Assembly: GCF_025060375.1 (NCBI RefSeq)
Contig: NZ_JANXCG010000027.1
Span: 1 to 61,113 of the forward strand
Source: Meiothermus sp.
Lineage (GTDB): Bacteria > Deinococcota > Deinococci > Deinococcales > Thermaceae
Direction: 5' to 3'
DNA: 61,113 nt
Within the stretch, counting starts at the first letter, position 1. Each line of letters opens with the position of its first letter. The translations under genes were made by a program, and so were the position numbers. Of this stretch, positions 33,372 to 42,654 are shown piece by piece. The notes below the pieces were generated by a model, which did not search any database, was not told the origin of the DNA, and was given only the letters and a program-made list of their open reading frames with translations.

Positions 33372-36323
33372 TCACCCCACCAGATAGAGCACCTCGCTGA
33401 TGGCCTGAAGGTATTCCTCAGGCCGCAGCCCCTTTTTGTGGATGCGAAACCCTGGTGGGTACTGGGTGGCCTCTGCCCGGAAGGGCAGGTTGCGCAGGGC
33501 CCTGGTGTCGTAGTCCACGCCGGCTTGGGCAAAGGCGATGTGTAGGTACATCAGGTCCTCGGTGATGGAGACCACCCCCCGGGCCTCGGCCAAAAGGCGA
33601 AGCCGGGTGAGGGCCAGAAAGTTTTCCACCTCTGCCGGGGCAGGTCCGTAGCGTTCTTTTAGCTCCTTGGCCAGGCGGGAGAGCTGGGCCAGGTTCCTGC
33701 ACTCGGCCAGACGGCCGTAGTAGCGGCTGCGGGCGGCGGGGCTTGGGATGTACTCTGGGGTCAGGCGGGCCGATAGCTGTAGGTCTAGGGTGACGTGCCG
33801 CTCGGGTTCAACGGTTTCCCCTTTGAGCTTTCGGATGGCCTCGGTGAGTAGCTCGGTGTAGATTTCCAGGCTTACTGCCCGGATGTGGCCGTGCTGCTCG
33901 GGGCCCAGCAGGTTTCCTACCCCCCGGATTTCCATGTCCTTCTCGGCCAGCAGGTGGCCTGAGCCCAGGTCCGAGAGGTCAGCAATAGCCGAGAGGCGGC
34001 GCTCGGCGCCTTCGGTAAGCCGAAGCGGGTGGAAGAGGTAGGCCCAGGCCTCCTGGTCGCGCCGGCCCACCCGCCCCCGGAGCTGGTAGAGGGCAGCCAG
34101 CCCCAGCTTGTCCGCCCTTTCGATGAGGATGGTGTTGGCCTCAGGGATGTCCAGGCCGCTTTCGATGATGGTGGTGGCTAGGAGCACGTCAAAGGCTCCC
34201 TCGGAGAAGGCCAGCATGGTCTCCTCCACCTCGGCCTCGGCCATCTGGCCGTGGACCACCCCAATCCGGGCCTCGGGGACCAGGCTCTCGAGGTAGCTGC
34301 GCCGGGCCAGGATGGTGGCCACCCGGTCGTGAACGTAAAAGGCTTTGCCGCCCCGCTCGAGCTCGTCCATAATCCCTTGCCGCACTAAGGCGGGGTCGTA
34401 GGGGGCCAGCACGGTGCGGATGGGTTTGCGGCCCGGGGGTGGGGTCTGGATGCTGCTGAGGTCGCGTAGCCCCACCAGGGCGCTGTAGAGGCTGCGGGGG
34501 ATGGGGGTGGCGGAGAGGTAGAGGGTGTCCACGGCCTCCTTCAGTTCGCGGATGCGCTCCTTCTGGGCTACCCCGAAGCGATGCTCCTCGTCCACCACCA
34601 GGAGGCCCAGGTCCTTGAAGCGCACGTCGGGGGAGAGCAGCCGATGAGTTCCAATGACGATGTCCACCGTGCCCTCTGCCAACCCCTTCAGGATTTCCCG
34701 CTCCTCGCGCTCGGAGGTAAACCGGGACAGGGCCGCTACCCTTACCGGTAGGCCGGCCAGTCGCTTTTGGAAGGTTTCCCGGTGCTGTTCAGCCAGAAGG
34801 GTGGTGGGCACCAGCAGGGCCACCTGGGCCCCATGCCCCACCACCCGGAAAGCCGCCCGCAGGGCCACCTCGGTCTTGCCGAAGCCCACGTCGCCGGAAA
34901 TCAGGCGCTCCATAGGGCGCGGAGACTCCAGGTCCCGCAGGGTCTCTTCGAGGGCCTTTTTCTGGTCGGGGGTTAGCTCAAAGGGAAAGTTTTCCTCAAC
35001 CAGGGAGTCCCACTCCGGCAGGGGGCCGAAGGAGCGCCCCGGCGTAGCCTCGCGCCTGGCGTGTAGCACCAGGAGGCGCTGGGCTAACTCTTCAGCGTCC
35101 TTAGCGGCTTTCTCTCGGCGTTTTTTCCACTCCCCTTTGCCCAAGGAGGAGAGTGCCGGTGGGTCGTCGGTGGTGCCGGGATGGCGCTTGAGCAGGGGAA
35201 GCTGCTCTACGGGCAGGTACATCCGGGCCTCCCCCGCATACCGCAGCACCAGGTAGTCTCGCCTTACCCCAAGCACCTCGCGGGTCTCTAAGCCCAGGTA
35301 CTGGCCGACGCCGTGCTCGGGGTGAATCAGGTAGTCGCCGATCGCAAGCGCCCCGGGGTCGGCCCCCTCTGCGCTGAGCACCCGCCGCTTACGCAGCGCC
35401 TCTCCTGCACCGAAGGCGTAGAGGTGGGCCTCGCTTAGGTAGACGGTGCGGTTTTCCTCGTCCAGGAAGGCCCCTTCAAAAGGACCGGGAACCAGGGTAA
35501 GGGCGCCTGGGCGGCGCTCAAGCGCGGCCGAGGTGCGGGTGGGTAGCCCATCGAGCTTTTGCATGAGGTAGCCGCGGCTTTTTTGGTGGCGGTAGAAGAA
35601 GACCGCCGCGTACCCTTTGGCAAGCCAGCTGCGCAGGTCCTCCACGAACTGCGAAACGCGGGCCCGGTAGGGTGGCAGGGGGCGGATGGGCAGGTGCAGA
35701 GGGGGCAGTTCGGGGCCGCCCAGGCCGAAGCTGACCTGGGTTCGCCCAGCGAGCAGGGGCCACAGCTCAGCGGGGGCCAGCGAAGGGGTGTCCAGGAAGA
35801 CCGTGCCCGGGAAATGGAGAATTTTTGGGGAGGTCCATCCCTCCGCCTTGCCGGCCTTTGCGGTGATCACGTAGCGGACCTGGGGGAGGCCCTCGAGCCA
35901 GACCCCCTCCAGCTCGTCGCCGAAGAACTCCAAGCGCAGCCTGCCCAGCTCGAGCCTATCCCCCTGCACCTCGAAGTCCTCCCCACGGGCGTAGCCCATG
36001 CGGGCCAGGTCCTCCAGAAGCTTGTCGCGCAGGTAGCGCCGACCCGGCTCCAGAACCAGGCGCCAGCCCTCGGGTTGTTCAGGAAAGGGGGCTAGGGCCT
36101 CTGGATAGGCCATCACCACCGCCAGCGCCTCTTGGTAAGCCTCTAGACCAGGGTTTACGTAAACCCCCAGCCCCAGGGCCGACAGGTCGGCGTAGAGGGG
36201 AAGCCGCTCGGGAGGGCAGAGCAGCACCCGGGGGCCTTTGGCCTGGGCGAACAGAAGCGCCCGGGCTACCTGGGGCAGGCCGGGCAGGTAGCGGTTCTGA
36301 ATCTCAGACTCGGTGCGGGTCAT
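33372..36323 (-). CDS. mfd: Transcription-repair coupling factor Mfd
   Basis: 983 residues, shorter than the roughly 1150 of E. coli. The UvrB-like N-terminal part lacks the full UvrA-binding length, then comes the RNA-polymerase-interacting domain ('GDYLIHPEHGVGQYLG', about residue 328). The RecG-like helicase motor has Walker A 'GDVGFGKTEVA' (about 476), DEEH (about 575), and the 'HGQMAEAEVEETM' and 'LYQLRGRVGRR' motifs; a C-terminal TRCF domain follows. It removes stalled RNA polymerase and recruits repair. Tandem TAGACT boxes at 36353-36364 on the minus strand may be its promoter. Confidence 0.96.
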   Translation of the reverse strand: MTRTESEIQNRYLPGLPQVARALLFAQAKGPRVLLCPPERLPLYADLSALGLGVYVNPGLEAYQEALAVVMAYPEALAPFPEQPEGWRLVLEPGRRYLRDKLLEDLARMGYARGEDFEVQGDRLELGRLRLEFFGDELEGVWLEGLPQVRYVITAKAGKAEGWTSPKILHFPGTVFLDTPSLAPAELWPLLAGRTQVSFGLGGPELPPLHLPIRPLPPYRARVSQFVEDLRSWLAKGYAAVFFYRHQKSRGYLMQKLDGLPTRTSAALERRPGALTLVPGPFEGAFLDEENRTVYLSEAHLYAFGAGEALRKRRVLSAEGADPGALAIGDYLIHPEHGVGQYLGLETREVLGVRRDYLVLRYAGEARMYLPVEQLPLLKRHPGTTDDPPALSSLGKGEWKKRREKAAKDAEELAQRLLVLHARREATPGRSFGPLPEWDSLVEENFPFELTPDQKKALEETLRDLESPRPMERLISGDVGFGKTEVALRAAFRVVGHGAQVALLVPTTLLAEQHRETFQKRLAGLPVRVAALSRFTSEREEREILKGLAEGTVDIVIGTHRLLSPDVRFKDLGLLVVDEEHRFGVAQKERIRELKEAVDTLYLSATPIPRSLYSALVGLRDLSSIQTPPPGRKPIRTVLAPYDPALVRQGIMDELERGGKAFYVHDRVATILARRSYLESLVPEARIGVVHGQMAEAEVEETMLAFSEGAFDVLLATTIIESGLDIPEANTILIERADKLGLAALYQLRGRVGRRDQEAWAYLFHPLRLTEGAERRLSAIADLSDLGSGHLLAEKDMEIRGVGNLLGPEQHGHIRAVSLEIYTELLTEAIRKLKGETVEPERHVTLDLQLSARLTPEYIPSPAARSRYYGRLAECRNLAQLSRLAKELKERYGPAPAEVENFLALTRLRLLAEARGVVSITEDLMYLHIAFAQAGVDYDTRALRNLPFRAEATQYPPGFRIHKKGLRPEEYLQAISEVLYLVG

Positions 36324-36395
36324 ATTGGAGCCAAAGGCCCGTGAGGGCCCAGAGTCTAAGTCTATACGCGGGCCAGCCAGGGGTGGTTGTGGAGG

Positions 36396-36827
36396 CTACC
36401 GTTGGGGTTCCCTTTCCTCCTGCCAGGGCTCAAGGACCACGCGGGTTTCAATCTGGGCATTCAGGCTGGCTGAAACCGAGCAGTACTTGGTGTGGGAAAG
36501 CTCCACGGCCCGTTCCAGGGCTTCACGGGTGACATTTGGCCCTGAGGCGTAGTGCGTTACCACGATGTGCGTGTAGCGCCTAGGGTGTTCTTCGGCCCGC
36601 TGCCCCACCACCTCCACCCGGTAGCGGGCCAGCGGCTGGCGTTTTTTCTCCATGATGTCCACCACGTCGTAGGCGGTGCAGCCAGCCAGAGCAGTCAGCA
36701 GGAGTTCCATAGGGCGCATCCCGGTGGCGGGTTGGTCGCCGTCTACCATTACCTTGTCGCCCTGTTCGTTGATGCCTAGGAAGCGGTGCCCGCTTAGGCG
36801 ATGGAGCACAACCCTCTTGGTTGCCAT
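36396..36827 (-). CDS. OsmC/Ohr family protein (YhfA type)
   Basis: 143 residues. The first redox cysteine is in 'TALAGCTAYDVV' (about residue 49) and the second in 'HTKYCSVSASL' (about 112), the pattern of OsmC-like peroxide-reducing proteins. The YhfA branch is of uncertain substrate. The ATG follows AGAGGAGG; TATCAT (36846-36851) is a likely -10. mfd lies 72 bases downstream with its own -10 boxes. Confidence 0.9.
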   Translation of the reverse strand: MATKRVVLHRLSGHRFLGINEQGDKVMVDGDQPATGMRPMELLLTALAGCTAYDVVDIMEKKRQPLARYRVEVVGQRAEEHPRRYTHIVVTHYASGPNVTREALERAVELSHTKYCSVSASLNAQIETRVVLEPWQEEREPQR

Positions 36828-36845
36828 AGACCTCCTCTAGGCCTG

Positions 36846-36851
36846 ATGATA
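36846..36851 (-). promoter_or_regulatory. Promoter -10 of the OsmC gene (TATCAT)
   Basis: TATCAT on the minus strand 18 bases before the start, upstream of AGAGGAGG. Confidence 0.45.
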
Positions 36852-36911
36852 CCCTACCCTGGCTCAGCCCTGAATGTAAGTCCAAAGACGTGCGCTTTTC
36901 TCGCCAGAAGC

Positions 36912-36917
36912 GATAAT
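36912..36917 (+). promoter_or_regulatory. Leaderless-type promoter of the SDR gene (-10 GATAAT)
   Basis: GATAAT, 6 bases, then ATG 36924. Confidence 0.55.
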
Positions 36918-36923
36918 TGAGGC

Positions 36924-37625
36924 ATGTATAGCTTGGAGGGCAAAGTTTATATCCTCACCGGTGGGGGCGGGGCCATTGCTGGGGCCATTGCGGAGTCGTT
37001 TGCTCGAGCCGGAGCCCGCCTGGCCTTCGCCGATGCCTACGAGCAGCCCAGCCTCGAGCGGGCCCAGCGCTACGGGGGACGGGCTTTCGTGGTCAACCTT
37101 ACCCACTACCCCGATGCCGAGCACCTGGTGCGGCAGGTCAAGGCCCAGATGGGCCGGGTGGACGGACTTATTCACACGGTGGGGGGCTTTGCTTACGCGC
37201 CTGTTAAGGACGCCGAGCCCGGACTCTACGACCGGATGTTCGACCTCAACATGCGCACCCTCTTCTACGCTACGCGGGCGATTTTGCCGGAGCTCCTCGA
37301 GCAAAAAGACGGCTTTATTGCCGGCATAGCTGCGGCGGCAGCTTGGAGCGGGGTAGGGCCGGGAGTGGCCCTGTATGCGGCTGCAAAGGCCGCGGTGGCC
37401 ACCTACCTGCGCTCGCTGGATGCGGAGCTAGGGGGAACCGCCATCCGGGTGGCGGTGGTCTACCCCATGGGGGCGGTAGACACCCCGGCCAACCGCAAGG
37501 AGATGCCCGAGGCCGACCCCATGGCCTGGGTGGACCCGGTGGAGATTGGGGAGAGCCTGGTCTACGCCGCCAGCCGCAGTCCGCGGGGGCGGGTGCTGGA
37601 GCTGCAGATATTTCCCCCGCGGTAG
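36924..37625 (+). CDS. Short-chain dehydrogenase/reductase
   Basis: 233 residues with the SDR Rossmann start 'YILTGGGGAIAGAIAE' (glycine motif slightly altered: GGGGAIAG for GxxxGxG) and the YxxxK pair in 'YAAAKAAVATYLRSL' (about residue 151). The usual catalytic Ser position reads 'IAAAAAWSGVG', where a serine near 138 is replaced by alanine or shifted, so activity is not certain. Substrate unknown. A terminator follows at 37642. Confidence 0.85.
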   Translation: MYSLEGKVYILTGGGGAIAGAIAESFARAGARLAFADAYEQPSLERAQRYGGRAFVVNLTHYPDAEHLVRQVKAQMGRVDGLIHTVGGFAYAPVKDAEPGLYDRMFDLNMRTLFYATRAILPELLEQKDGFIAGIAAAAAWSGVGPGVALYAAAKAAVATYLRSLDAELGGTAIRVAVVYPMGAVDTPANRKEMPEADPMAWVDPVEIGESLVYAASRSPRGRVLELQIFPPR

Positions 37626-37641
37626 GGCGCTGAGGAATCAT

Positions 37642-37673
37642 GCCCCCGGCTGGGTTGTTCTGGGGGGCTTTTT
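37642..37673 (+). terminator. Terminator of the SDR gene
   Basis: GCCCCC (37642-37647) pairs with GGGGGC (37663-37668), followed directly by TTTTT. Confidence 0.7.
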
Positions 37674-37677
37674 GCCG

Positions 37678-37683
37678 TAGGGT
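37678..37683 (+). promoter_or_regulatory. Leaderless-type promoter of the DedA gene (-10 TAGGGT)
   Basis: TAGGGT, 6 bases, then ATG 37690. Confidence 0.5.
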
Positions 37684-37689
37684 GAGGGC

Positions 37690-38292
37690 ATGGATGTGAG
37701 CGCCTATGTGCAGGCGGTGGGGTACCTGGGCATTTTCGCTACCGTGTTTGTTGAGACAGGGCTTTTGGTGGGATTTTTTCTGCCTGGTGACTCCCTCTTG
37801 ATTGCGGTGGGGCTCTTGGCTGCGGCCAAGAAGATGCAGCTCTCCTTGGCGCTGCCAGCCCTTTTGCTGGGCTCGGTCTTGGGCAACAACCTGGGGTACT
37901 ACCTGGGGCGCCGGTGGGGGTTGCCGCTTTTGCGCAGGGCTCGCCTCAGGCCTGGGGACCTCGAGCGCGCCCGGCGTTTCATGGCCCGCTTTGGGCCCCT
38001 TTCCCTTCTGATTGGCCCCTATGTGCCGGTCTTTCGGGCGGTGGTGCCCTTTCTCTGCGGCACAGTGCGGATGTCCTGGCCGCGCTTCTTTGTGCTGAGC
38101 TTCATAGGCAGCCTCCTCTGGACCCAAGGTCTCACCCTCCTGGCCTACTACCTGGGCTCCAAGATTCCTCACCTGGAGAGGTACATCTACCTAATTCTGC
38201 TGGGGGGGGTGGGCTTTGCGGTGCTGCTGGCGGTCTGGCGGGCCTACCGGGCGGGTGGTTTGCGCTGGCCCGGCCGCTCCGCGGCTAGGTAG
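37690..38292 (+). CDS. DedA family membrane protein
   Basis: 200 residues with the family motifs 'VETGLLVGFFLPGDSLL' (about residue 21), 'GNNLGYYLGRRWG' (about 64) and 'RFGPLSLLIGPYVPVFRAVVP' shortened here as RFGPLS and PVFRAVVPF (about 100). DedA proteins are flippases for phospholipid or undecaprenyl phosphate, driven by ion gradients. Its end overlaps the convergent epimerase gene by 8 bases. Confidence 0.92.
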   Translation: MDVSAYVQAVGYLGIFATVFVETGLLVGFFLPGDSLLIAVGLLAAAKKMQLSLALPALLLGSVLGNNLGYYLGRRWGLPLLRRARLRPGDLERARRFMARFGPLSLLIGPYVPVFRAVVPFLCGTVRMSWPRFFVLSFIGSLLWTQGLTLLAYYLGSKIPHLERYIYLILLGGVGFAVLLAVWRAYRAGGLRWPGRSAAR

Positions 38293-38689
38293 GGGCTTCC
38301 ACCTCCTCGACCAGCTCGAGCAGCACACCTCCCAACCAGCTGGGGTGGATGAAGGCCACCCGGTGCCCCCCGAAGCCCGGTCGGGGTAGGGGGTCTACAA
38401 GCGGGGCGCCGGCAGCGGCCAGCCGCACCAGCTCAGCCTCCAGGTCTGGGGTGGCTAGGGCGATGTGGTGGAGACCGGGTCCGTGCCTTTCAACGAACCT
38501 AGCGACGGCGGAGTCAGGGCGGATGGCCCTGACCAGCTCGAGGCGGCTCCCCCCGCTTCTGAGCATCCAGACCTCCACCCCTTGCTGCCCAACCCGCCCG
38601 TGGGCCTCCAGGTGGTACCCCAGCTGCAGGTAGGGCGCCGCGGCCTGCTCCAGGTCTTCCACGGCAATCCCGATGTGGTGGACCCGCAT
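38285..38689 (-). CDS. mce: Methylmalonyl-CoA epimerase-like VOC protein
   Basis: 134 residues made of two beta-alpha-beta-beta-beta units. Metal ligands fit: His in 'VHHIGIAVEDL' (about residue 5), His in 'GLHHIALATPD' (about 75) and Glu in 'VLLELVEE' (about 126). The epimerase converts the R and S forms of methylmalonyl-CoA in propionate use. It starts 9 bases after the lipoprotein stop, so it is the last gene of the lpt-like operon, although TAGCCT 6 bases before the ATG may also give separate expression. Its link to envelope genes is probably accidental. Confidence 0.85.
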   Translation of the reverse strand: MRVHHIGIAVEDLEQAAAPYLQLGYHLEAHGRVGQQGVEVWMLRSGGSRLELVRAIRPDSAVARFVERHGPGLHHIALATPDLEAELVRLAAAGAPLVDPLPRPGFGGHRVAFIHPSWLGGVLLELVEEVEAPT

Positions 38690-38698
38690 GGTCTTAGG

Positions 38699-39778
38699 CT
38701 ACTCTTCCACCGGGATGAAGGCCAGGGCCACCAGTTGATCCTGGAAGCTGCCAATCGTGCTGCTGCGCAGGGCGGTGCTGGTCAGGTTGGTGAAGTTCAG
38801 GGTTAGGTCAACCACCGTGAGGGTAGGGGTGCTCTGCTGGGCTAGGTAGAGGAACTGGTCTTGGGCCACTACGCCGGTTCTGTAGGCGATGCTGCGGGAA
38901 AGGACGCTTTCTGGGGGCAGCTGGAGGCCGTCGCTGAAGCGGGCCAGGCCGGTACCCAGGAGGAAGATGGGTGGGGCCCCACGGGAGAAGCTCCGGACCG
39001 CGAGGTCGCTGGGGAAGGCCGAGGGATCGCGGGCGGCCTCCAGGCTCCAGGCCAGAAGGGTGGTGCCATTGCCCTCCAGCAGGCCCAGGGCCAGGTTGCC
39101 CGCGTAGATCAGGTCGGTGGGGGAGGCGGTTCGGGTGAAGGTGCGTTCCAGGTAGGGGTTGACGAAGTCATAGCGGCCGATCTGGCTTGGGGTCAGGTAG
39201 AGGAGCTGGTCGCCTGGGCCTAGGGTAAGGCGGGCTGGGGTGTCCAGGCGCACCAGGTTGGGCTCGAGGAAGTTGATTGGGTCGGGCAGGGCGGTGGCGT
39301 TGTAGGGGATGCGCCAGGCCCGGTAGTTCTCGATGGGGCGGCTGGGGTCGGTGGGGGGACAGACCAGGAGCAGGTGGCTCTGCCCACCCCGCAGGTATCC
39401 CTGGCCGCAGCCGTCTGGGAGGGCCTGGTCAAAGCCGTCCAGGGTGGGGGTGCCCACGCCGGTGGTGCGCAACGAGCCGGTGCTGTAGCGCCGCAGTCGG
39501 CTGGAGGTGAGTACCCAGAGCTGGTCGCTACCTCCCTCCAGGCTCCGGCGGTAAAGAGAGTCCACCAAAGGCTCGTCCAGGGACCAGGTTCCGGCTAGGC
39601 GGGGGGCTTCGCCGGTGCCGGGTTGGAGGCTGCGGCTTAGGTAAAAGCGGATCTCTGAGGCCTGGCTGCTCTGGTTGACCACCCCTACCGCCAGCAGGGC
39701 CCTTACGGGCTCCTCGCTGCTGCCGGTGCAGCCCGCGGCCAGGGCGGCGAGGACCAGGAGGAGGCATCTGCTTCTCAC
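38699..39778 (-). CDS. Large lipoprotein translated together with the LptD-like gene
   Basis: 359 residues from a GTG whose last bases form the stop of the LptD-like gene (GTGA overlap). The N-terminus RSRCLLLVLAALAAGC is a lipoprotein signal with lipobox LAAGC. The mature part is beta-rich and repetitive, with short blocks such as 'GDQLLYLTPSQIGRY' and 'QDQFLYLAQQ'; a propeller is possible but not shown. I recognise no family. Context suggests a partner of the outer membrane LptD-like protein, in the way LptE partners LptD, though there is no visible likeness to LptE. Confidence 0.75.
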   Translation of the reverse strand: MRSRCLLLVLAALAAGCTGSSEEPVRALLAVGVVNQSSQASEIRFYLSRSLQPGTGEAPRLAGTWSLDEPLVDSLYRRSLEGGSDQLWVLTSSRLRRYSTGSLRTTGVGTPTLDGFDQALPDGCGQGYLRGGQSHLLLVCPPTDPSRPIENYRAWRIPYNATALPDPINFLEPNLVRLDTPARLTLGPGDQLLYLTPSQIGRYDFVNPYLERTFTRTASPTDLIYAGNLALGLLEGNGTTLLAWSLEAARDPSAFPSDLAVRSFSRGAPPIFLLGTGLARFSDGLQLPPESVLSRSIAYRTGVVAQDQFLYLAQQSTPTLTVVDLTLNFTNLTSTALRSSTIGSFQDQLVALAFIPVEE

Positions 39779-42654
39779 GGGCGGCCTCCGGGTAGGGGCA
39801 GGCGGATGTTGCCGGGCAGCACCAGGCTGCTTTGGTCCAACAGGAACTCGGCGGCGCTGCCCCCGAGGGCAAAGGAAAAGCGCAGTTCCTGTTTGGAGGT
39901 GTCTGCGCTGGCCTTGAAGGCCCAGCAGCAGCGGTCCACCACCAGGTCGAAGCGGGGGCGGAGGAAGGTGCCCTCTAGATTGGGTAGGAAGAACTCCCGG
40001 CCTCCCTCGGGAGCGTTCCACACGATTCGGTAGAAAAGGCGGGTCTTCTCGCGTCCCATAAAGCTAAAGGTGGGGCCGAACTCCCTGAGCGTGAGCCTGA
40101 AGCGGCCGCTGCTGTCAGGGAGCCGCTCGAGGCTCAAGAACCCCTGCAGCGAAAGCCCTGGCGGGTCTTCCGGACGCAGGGGGGCCGGCCAGACCTCCCA
40201 CTCTCCATTGAAGCGCAGGAACCTTAGGAAAGCCTGGGTGTCGTCCTCCGGGGTAAGGGGGTTTTCCGGCTCGGGGAGGTGGAGTTCGGCCGAGACCTCG
40301 TTGATGAACAGGTCGGGCTCCCGCACCGCTGCCCGAAGGGTGAGGCGGGGGTTGCGCAGCAGGCCCTGCTGGTATCCCCAGAGCAGGTCGGCCTGGAACT
40401 GGTCGGCGCTGTAGAGGTAGCCCAGCCGGAGACGGCTCTCGCTGCCCGCTGCGAAGCCAATGGTGTGGGCAAAGGCAAAGGTGTGCAGCCCCAGGGTGAG
40501 CTGGACCAGGCCGTCCAGCAGGGCTGGGGTGGGGGTAGGGCTGGGGTTGGTGTAGGAGGGCAGGGGGATGTAGGGATGGGTGAGGCTTTGGCGCAGCCGG
40601 AAGCTGTTAGGAGCCTCCTGCACCACCAGGTTGAGCTCACTGCGGATGGCCTGGCCGTTGTTCAGGTCGCGGCTGTGGCTAAAGGAGAGGGTGTTGCCGG
40701 GGGGGTTGTAGCTGGCGGAGAGTTCCAGCGGGTCGTAGCGGGCGATCAGGGGTATCTGCTCCCTGGGGCGGGTCTCCTTTTCCTGGACATCCCAGTAGCG
40801 GTAGGCGGTGCGCAAGGAGAGGTTGAACGGCAGAGGGTTGTAGCCCAGGTTTAGGCTCAGCAGGCGGTCGAGGCCCAGCTCGAGCTGCCGCTCGTAGCTC
40901 AGGTTCAGGCTGAAGGGGGTGGGGAAGAGGGCCAGGCTGGAGCGCAACAGGTCCCAGCGGCCCAGCTCCAGGTCGCGGCCGGCCCGGGCGGTGAGGTTGA
41001 ACCAGGGGAAGGGCCGGGAGGTGAGGGTGAGCTCGGCTGGAGGGTCAAAGCGGCGGCTCTCCAGGTCGCGGCTGGCCCGGGCGGTGAGGGAGAGGAGGGG
41101 GTCGGGGTTGAAGCCTAGGCTGGCCTCCAGGCGGCTGTTGCGCTGGGGCCGCTCGTAGTCAAACTGAAAAGGGGTCTCGCCCTCCACCAGGTTGCGGCTT
41201 AGGCCCAGATTCAGGCTAAATGGCCCTATGGCCTGGCCTAGGCTGGCCCGAGTGTTCCAGGTGATGAGCCGCTCGAACTCGGTGGGGTTGCCGTTCTCGT
41301 CGAGGTTTTGAGTGCTGTAGTAGCGCCCGATAAAGGTGTTCTCCAGGCTGAAGCTGAGCCCCGGCCAGGGGGGGGTGGCCAGCCGGTAGCTCTCGCGGTG
41401 CTCGAGCCAAAGCCGCCCCGCGCCGATGTAGGGCCCAAGCCGTCGGGCCGAGCGGTTGAGCGGGTTGGAGGGGGCCTGGTAGTAGCCCAGCAGGACCCGG
41501 CCGCTCAGCCGGAACGCCCCTTCTATGCCTCGAGGGAAGCTCACCTCTACCTCCGGTGTCCGCTGAGGGGTGGTGCGCTCGTTGGGTAGGGCCAGGGGGT
41601 TGTGGTCTATGTAGCCGTCCAGGGTAACCCGGAAGAGGGGCTCACCCTGGCGGGTGGCCCACTCCAGCAGGTAAGTGGTGTAGTCGGGCTGCCCCCCTGT
41701 GCCTAGAAAACCGGGTTCGGCCTGTGGGCTGTCGTCCCGCAGCACCAGCCCCTCCAGGCGTTCCTCCGGGGTTTCCAGCTTGTAGCTCAGGCGGTACTTG
41801 AAAATGCCGTCCTTCCGCGGGTCGCTGTCCGGGAGCACTACCCCGGCAGGCGGGGGAAGGTAGAGGAACTGGTAGCGCTCCAGCGCAGCCCCTACGCCAA
41901 AGTGATCGAGGCCAAAGCCCCATCCCCGCCGCTCAAAGTAGCGCAGCAGGGTAAAGCCCACCCCGAAGTCTGAGACATAGGGTAGATCGGCCCGCACGAA
42001 GACCCCCTCGGTGTCGTTTTGACCGAGCTCGAGCCGCGGCCTGCGCTCGTTTAGGAAGAAGAGCAACACCGGCAGGTAGAGCGTGCGCTCCCCCCGCAGG
42101 AGCACCCACACCCCCCGCGCGATGACGCGGTCGCCGGGGTAGAGGAGCACTTCCTGGGCCTGGAAGGCGTAGTCGGCCACCTCTTGCTCGCAGCGCTGGC
42201 AGGGGGTGAGGTAGCCTTGCTGGAGGAGAATCTGCCCTGCGGCCCGCTGGCAGACCGGACCGGTGAGGTAGAAGTCTCCCGACTCTATCCTGACCTCAAT
42301 GGCCTCAAAACTCTCGTCGCTGGTGAAAAGCTCCAGCTCAGCGGCCTCTATGAGCTGGCCCTGCTTGTCGCGGTAGCGCACCCCCTCTAGGAGGAGGAGA
42401 CGCTTGCGGGTGCGGTTGTAGATGACCCGCGGTGCCTCGATCAGCTCGCCATCGCGCTCCATTCGCACCGGAGAGCCCAGCAGCACCACCAGCTCCTCGC
42501 CCTCCTCGTTGCGCAGTTCCATCCGCTGGGCCTCGAGGATTTTGAGCCGCTTGCCCTCCTGGGCCAGCCCGGGCGCACAGGCCGCTGCCAGCAGCAAGAG
42601 AAAGCATCTCCACATCCCTGCGTTGCCCCAGCCTTTCCACTGCCCCTGGCTCAT
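39775..42654 (-). CDS. lptD: LptD/OstA-like outer membrane assembly protein
   Basis: 959 residues. A signal peptide (MWRCFLLLLAAACAPGLAQ, starting at residue 14 of the chosen frame) is followed by a short OstA-type beta-jellyroll (about 35-130, 'RMELRNEEGEELVVLLG') and then a very large beta barrel. A cysteine pair region (CQRAAG..TPCQRCEQE) and 'GDRVIARGVWVLLRG..TLYLPVLLFF' match the junction in true LptD. It would place an amphiphile in the outer leaflet. Start 42654 overlaps the stop of the upstream permease (ATGA); ATG 42615 is an alternative that starts at the signal peptide. The jellyroll is shorter than in E. coli. Confidence 0.85.
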   Translation of the reverse strand: MSQGQWKGWGNAGMWRCFLLLLAAACAPGLAQEGKRLKILEAQRMELRNEEGEELVVLLGSPVRMERDGELIEAPRVIYNRTRKRLLLLEGVRYRDKQGQLIEAAELELFTSDESFEAIEVRIESGDFYLTGPVCQRAAGQILLQQGYLTPCQRCEQEVADYAFQAQEVLLYPGDRVIARGVWVLLRGERTLYLPVLLFFLNERRPRLELGQNDTEGVFVRADLPYVSDFGVGFTLLRYFERRGWGFGLDHFGVGAALERYQFLYLPPPAGVVLPDSDPRKDGIFKYRLSYKLETPEERLEGLVLRDDSPQAEPGFLGTGGQPDYTTYLLEWATRQGEPLFRVTLDGYIDHNPLALPNERTTPQRTPEVEVSFPRGIEGAFRLSGRVLLGYYQAPSNPLNRSARRLGPYIGAGRLWLEHRESYRLATPPWPGLSFSLENTFIGRYYSTQNLDENGNPTEFERLITWNTRASLGQAIGPFSLNLGLSRNLVEGETPFQFDYERPQRNSRLEASLGFNPDPLLSLTARASRDLESRRFDPPAELTLTSRPFPWFNLTARAGRDLELGRWDLLRSSLALFPTPFSLNLSYERQLELGLDRLLSLNLGYNPLPFNLSLRTAYRYWDVQEKETRPREQIPLIARYDPLELSASYNPPGNTLSFSHSRDLNNGQAIRSELNLVVQEAPNSFRLRQSLTHPYIPLPSYTNPSPTPTPALLDGLVQLTLGLHTFAFAHTIGFAAGSESRLRLGYLYSADQFQADLLWGYQQGLLRNPRLTLRAAVREPDLFINEVSAELHLPEPENPLTPEDDTQAFLRFLRFNGEWEVWPAPLRPEDPPGLSLQGFLSLERLPDSSGRFRLTLREFGPTFSFMGREKTRLFYRIVWNAPEGGREFFLPNLEGTFLRPRFDLVVDRCCWAFKASADTSKQELRFSFALGGSAAEFLLDQSSLVLPGNIRLPLPGGRP

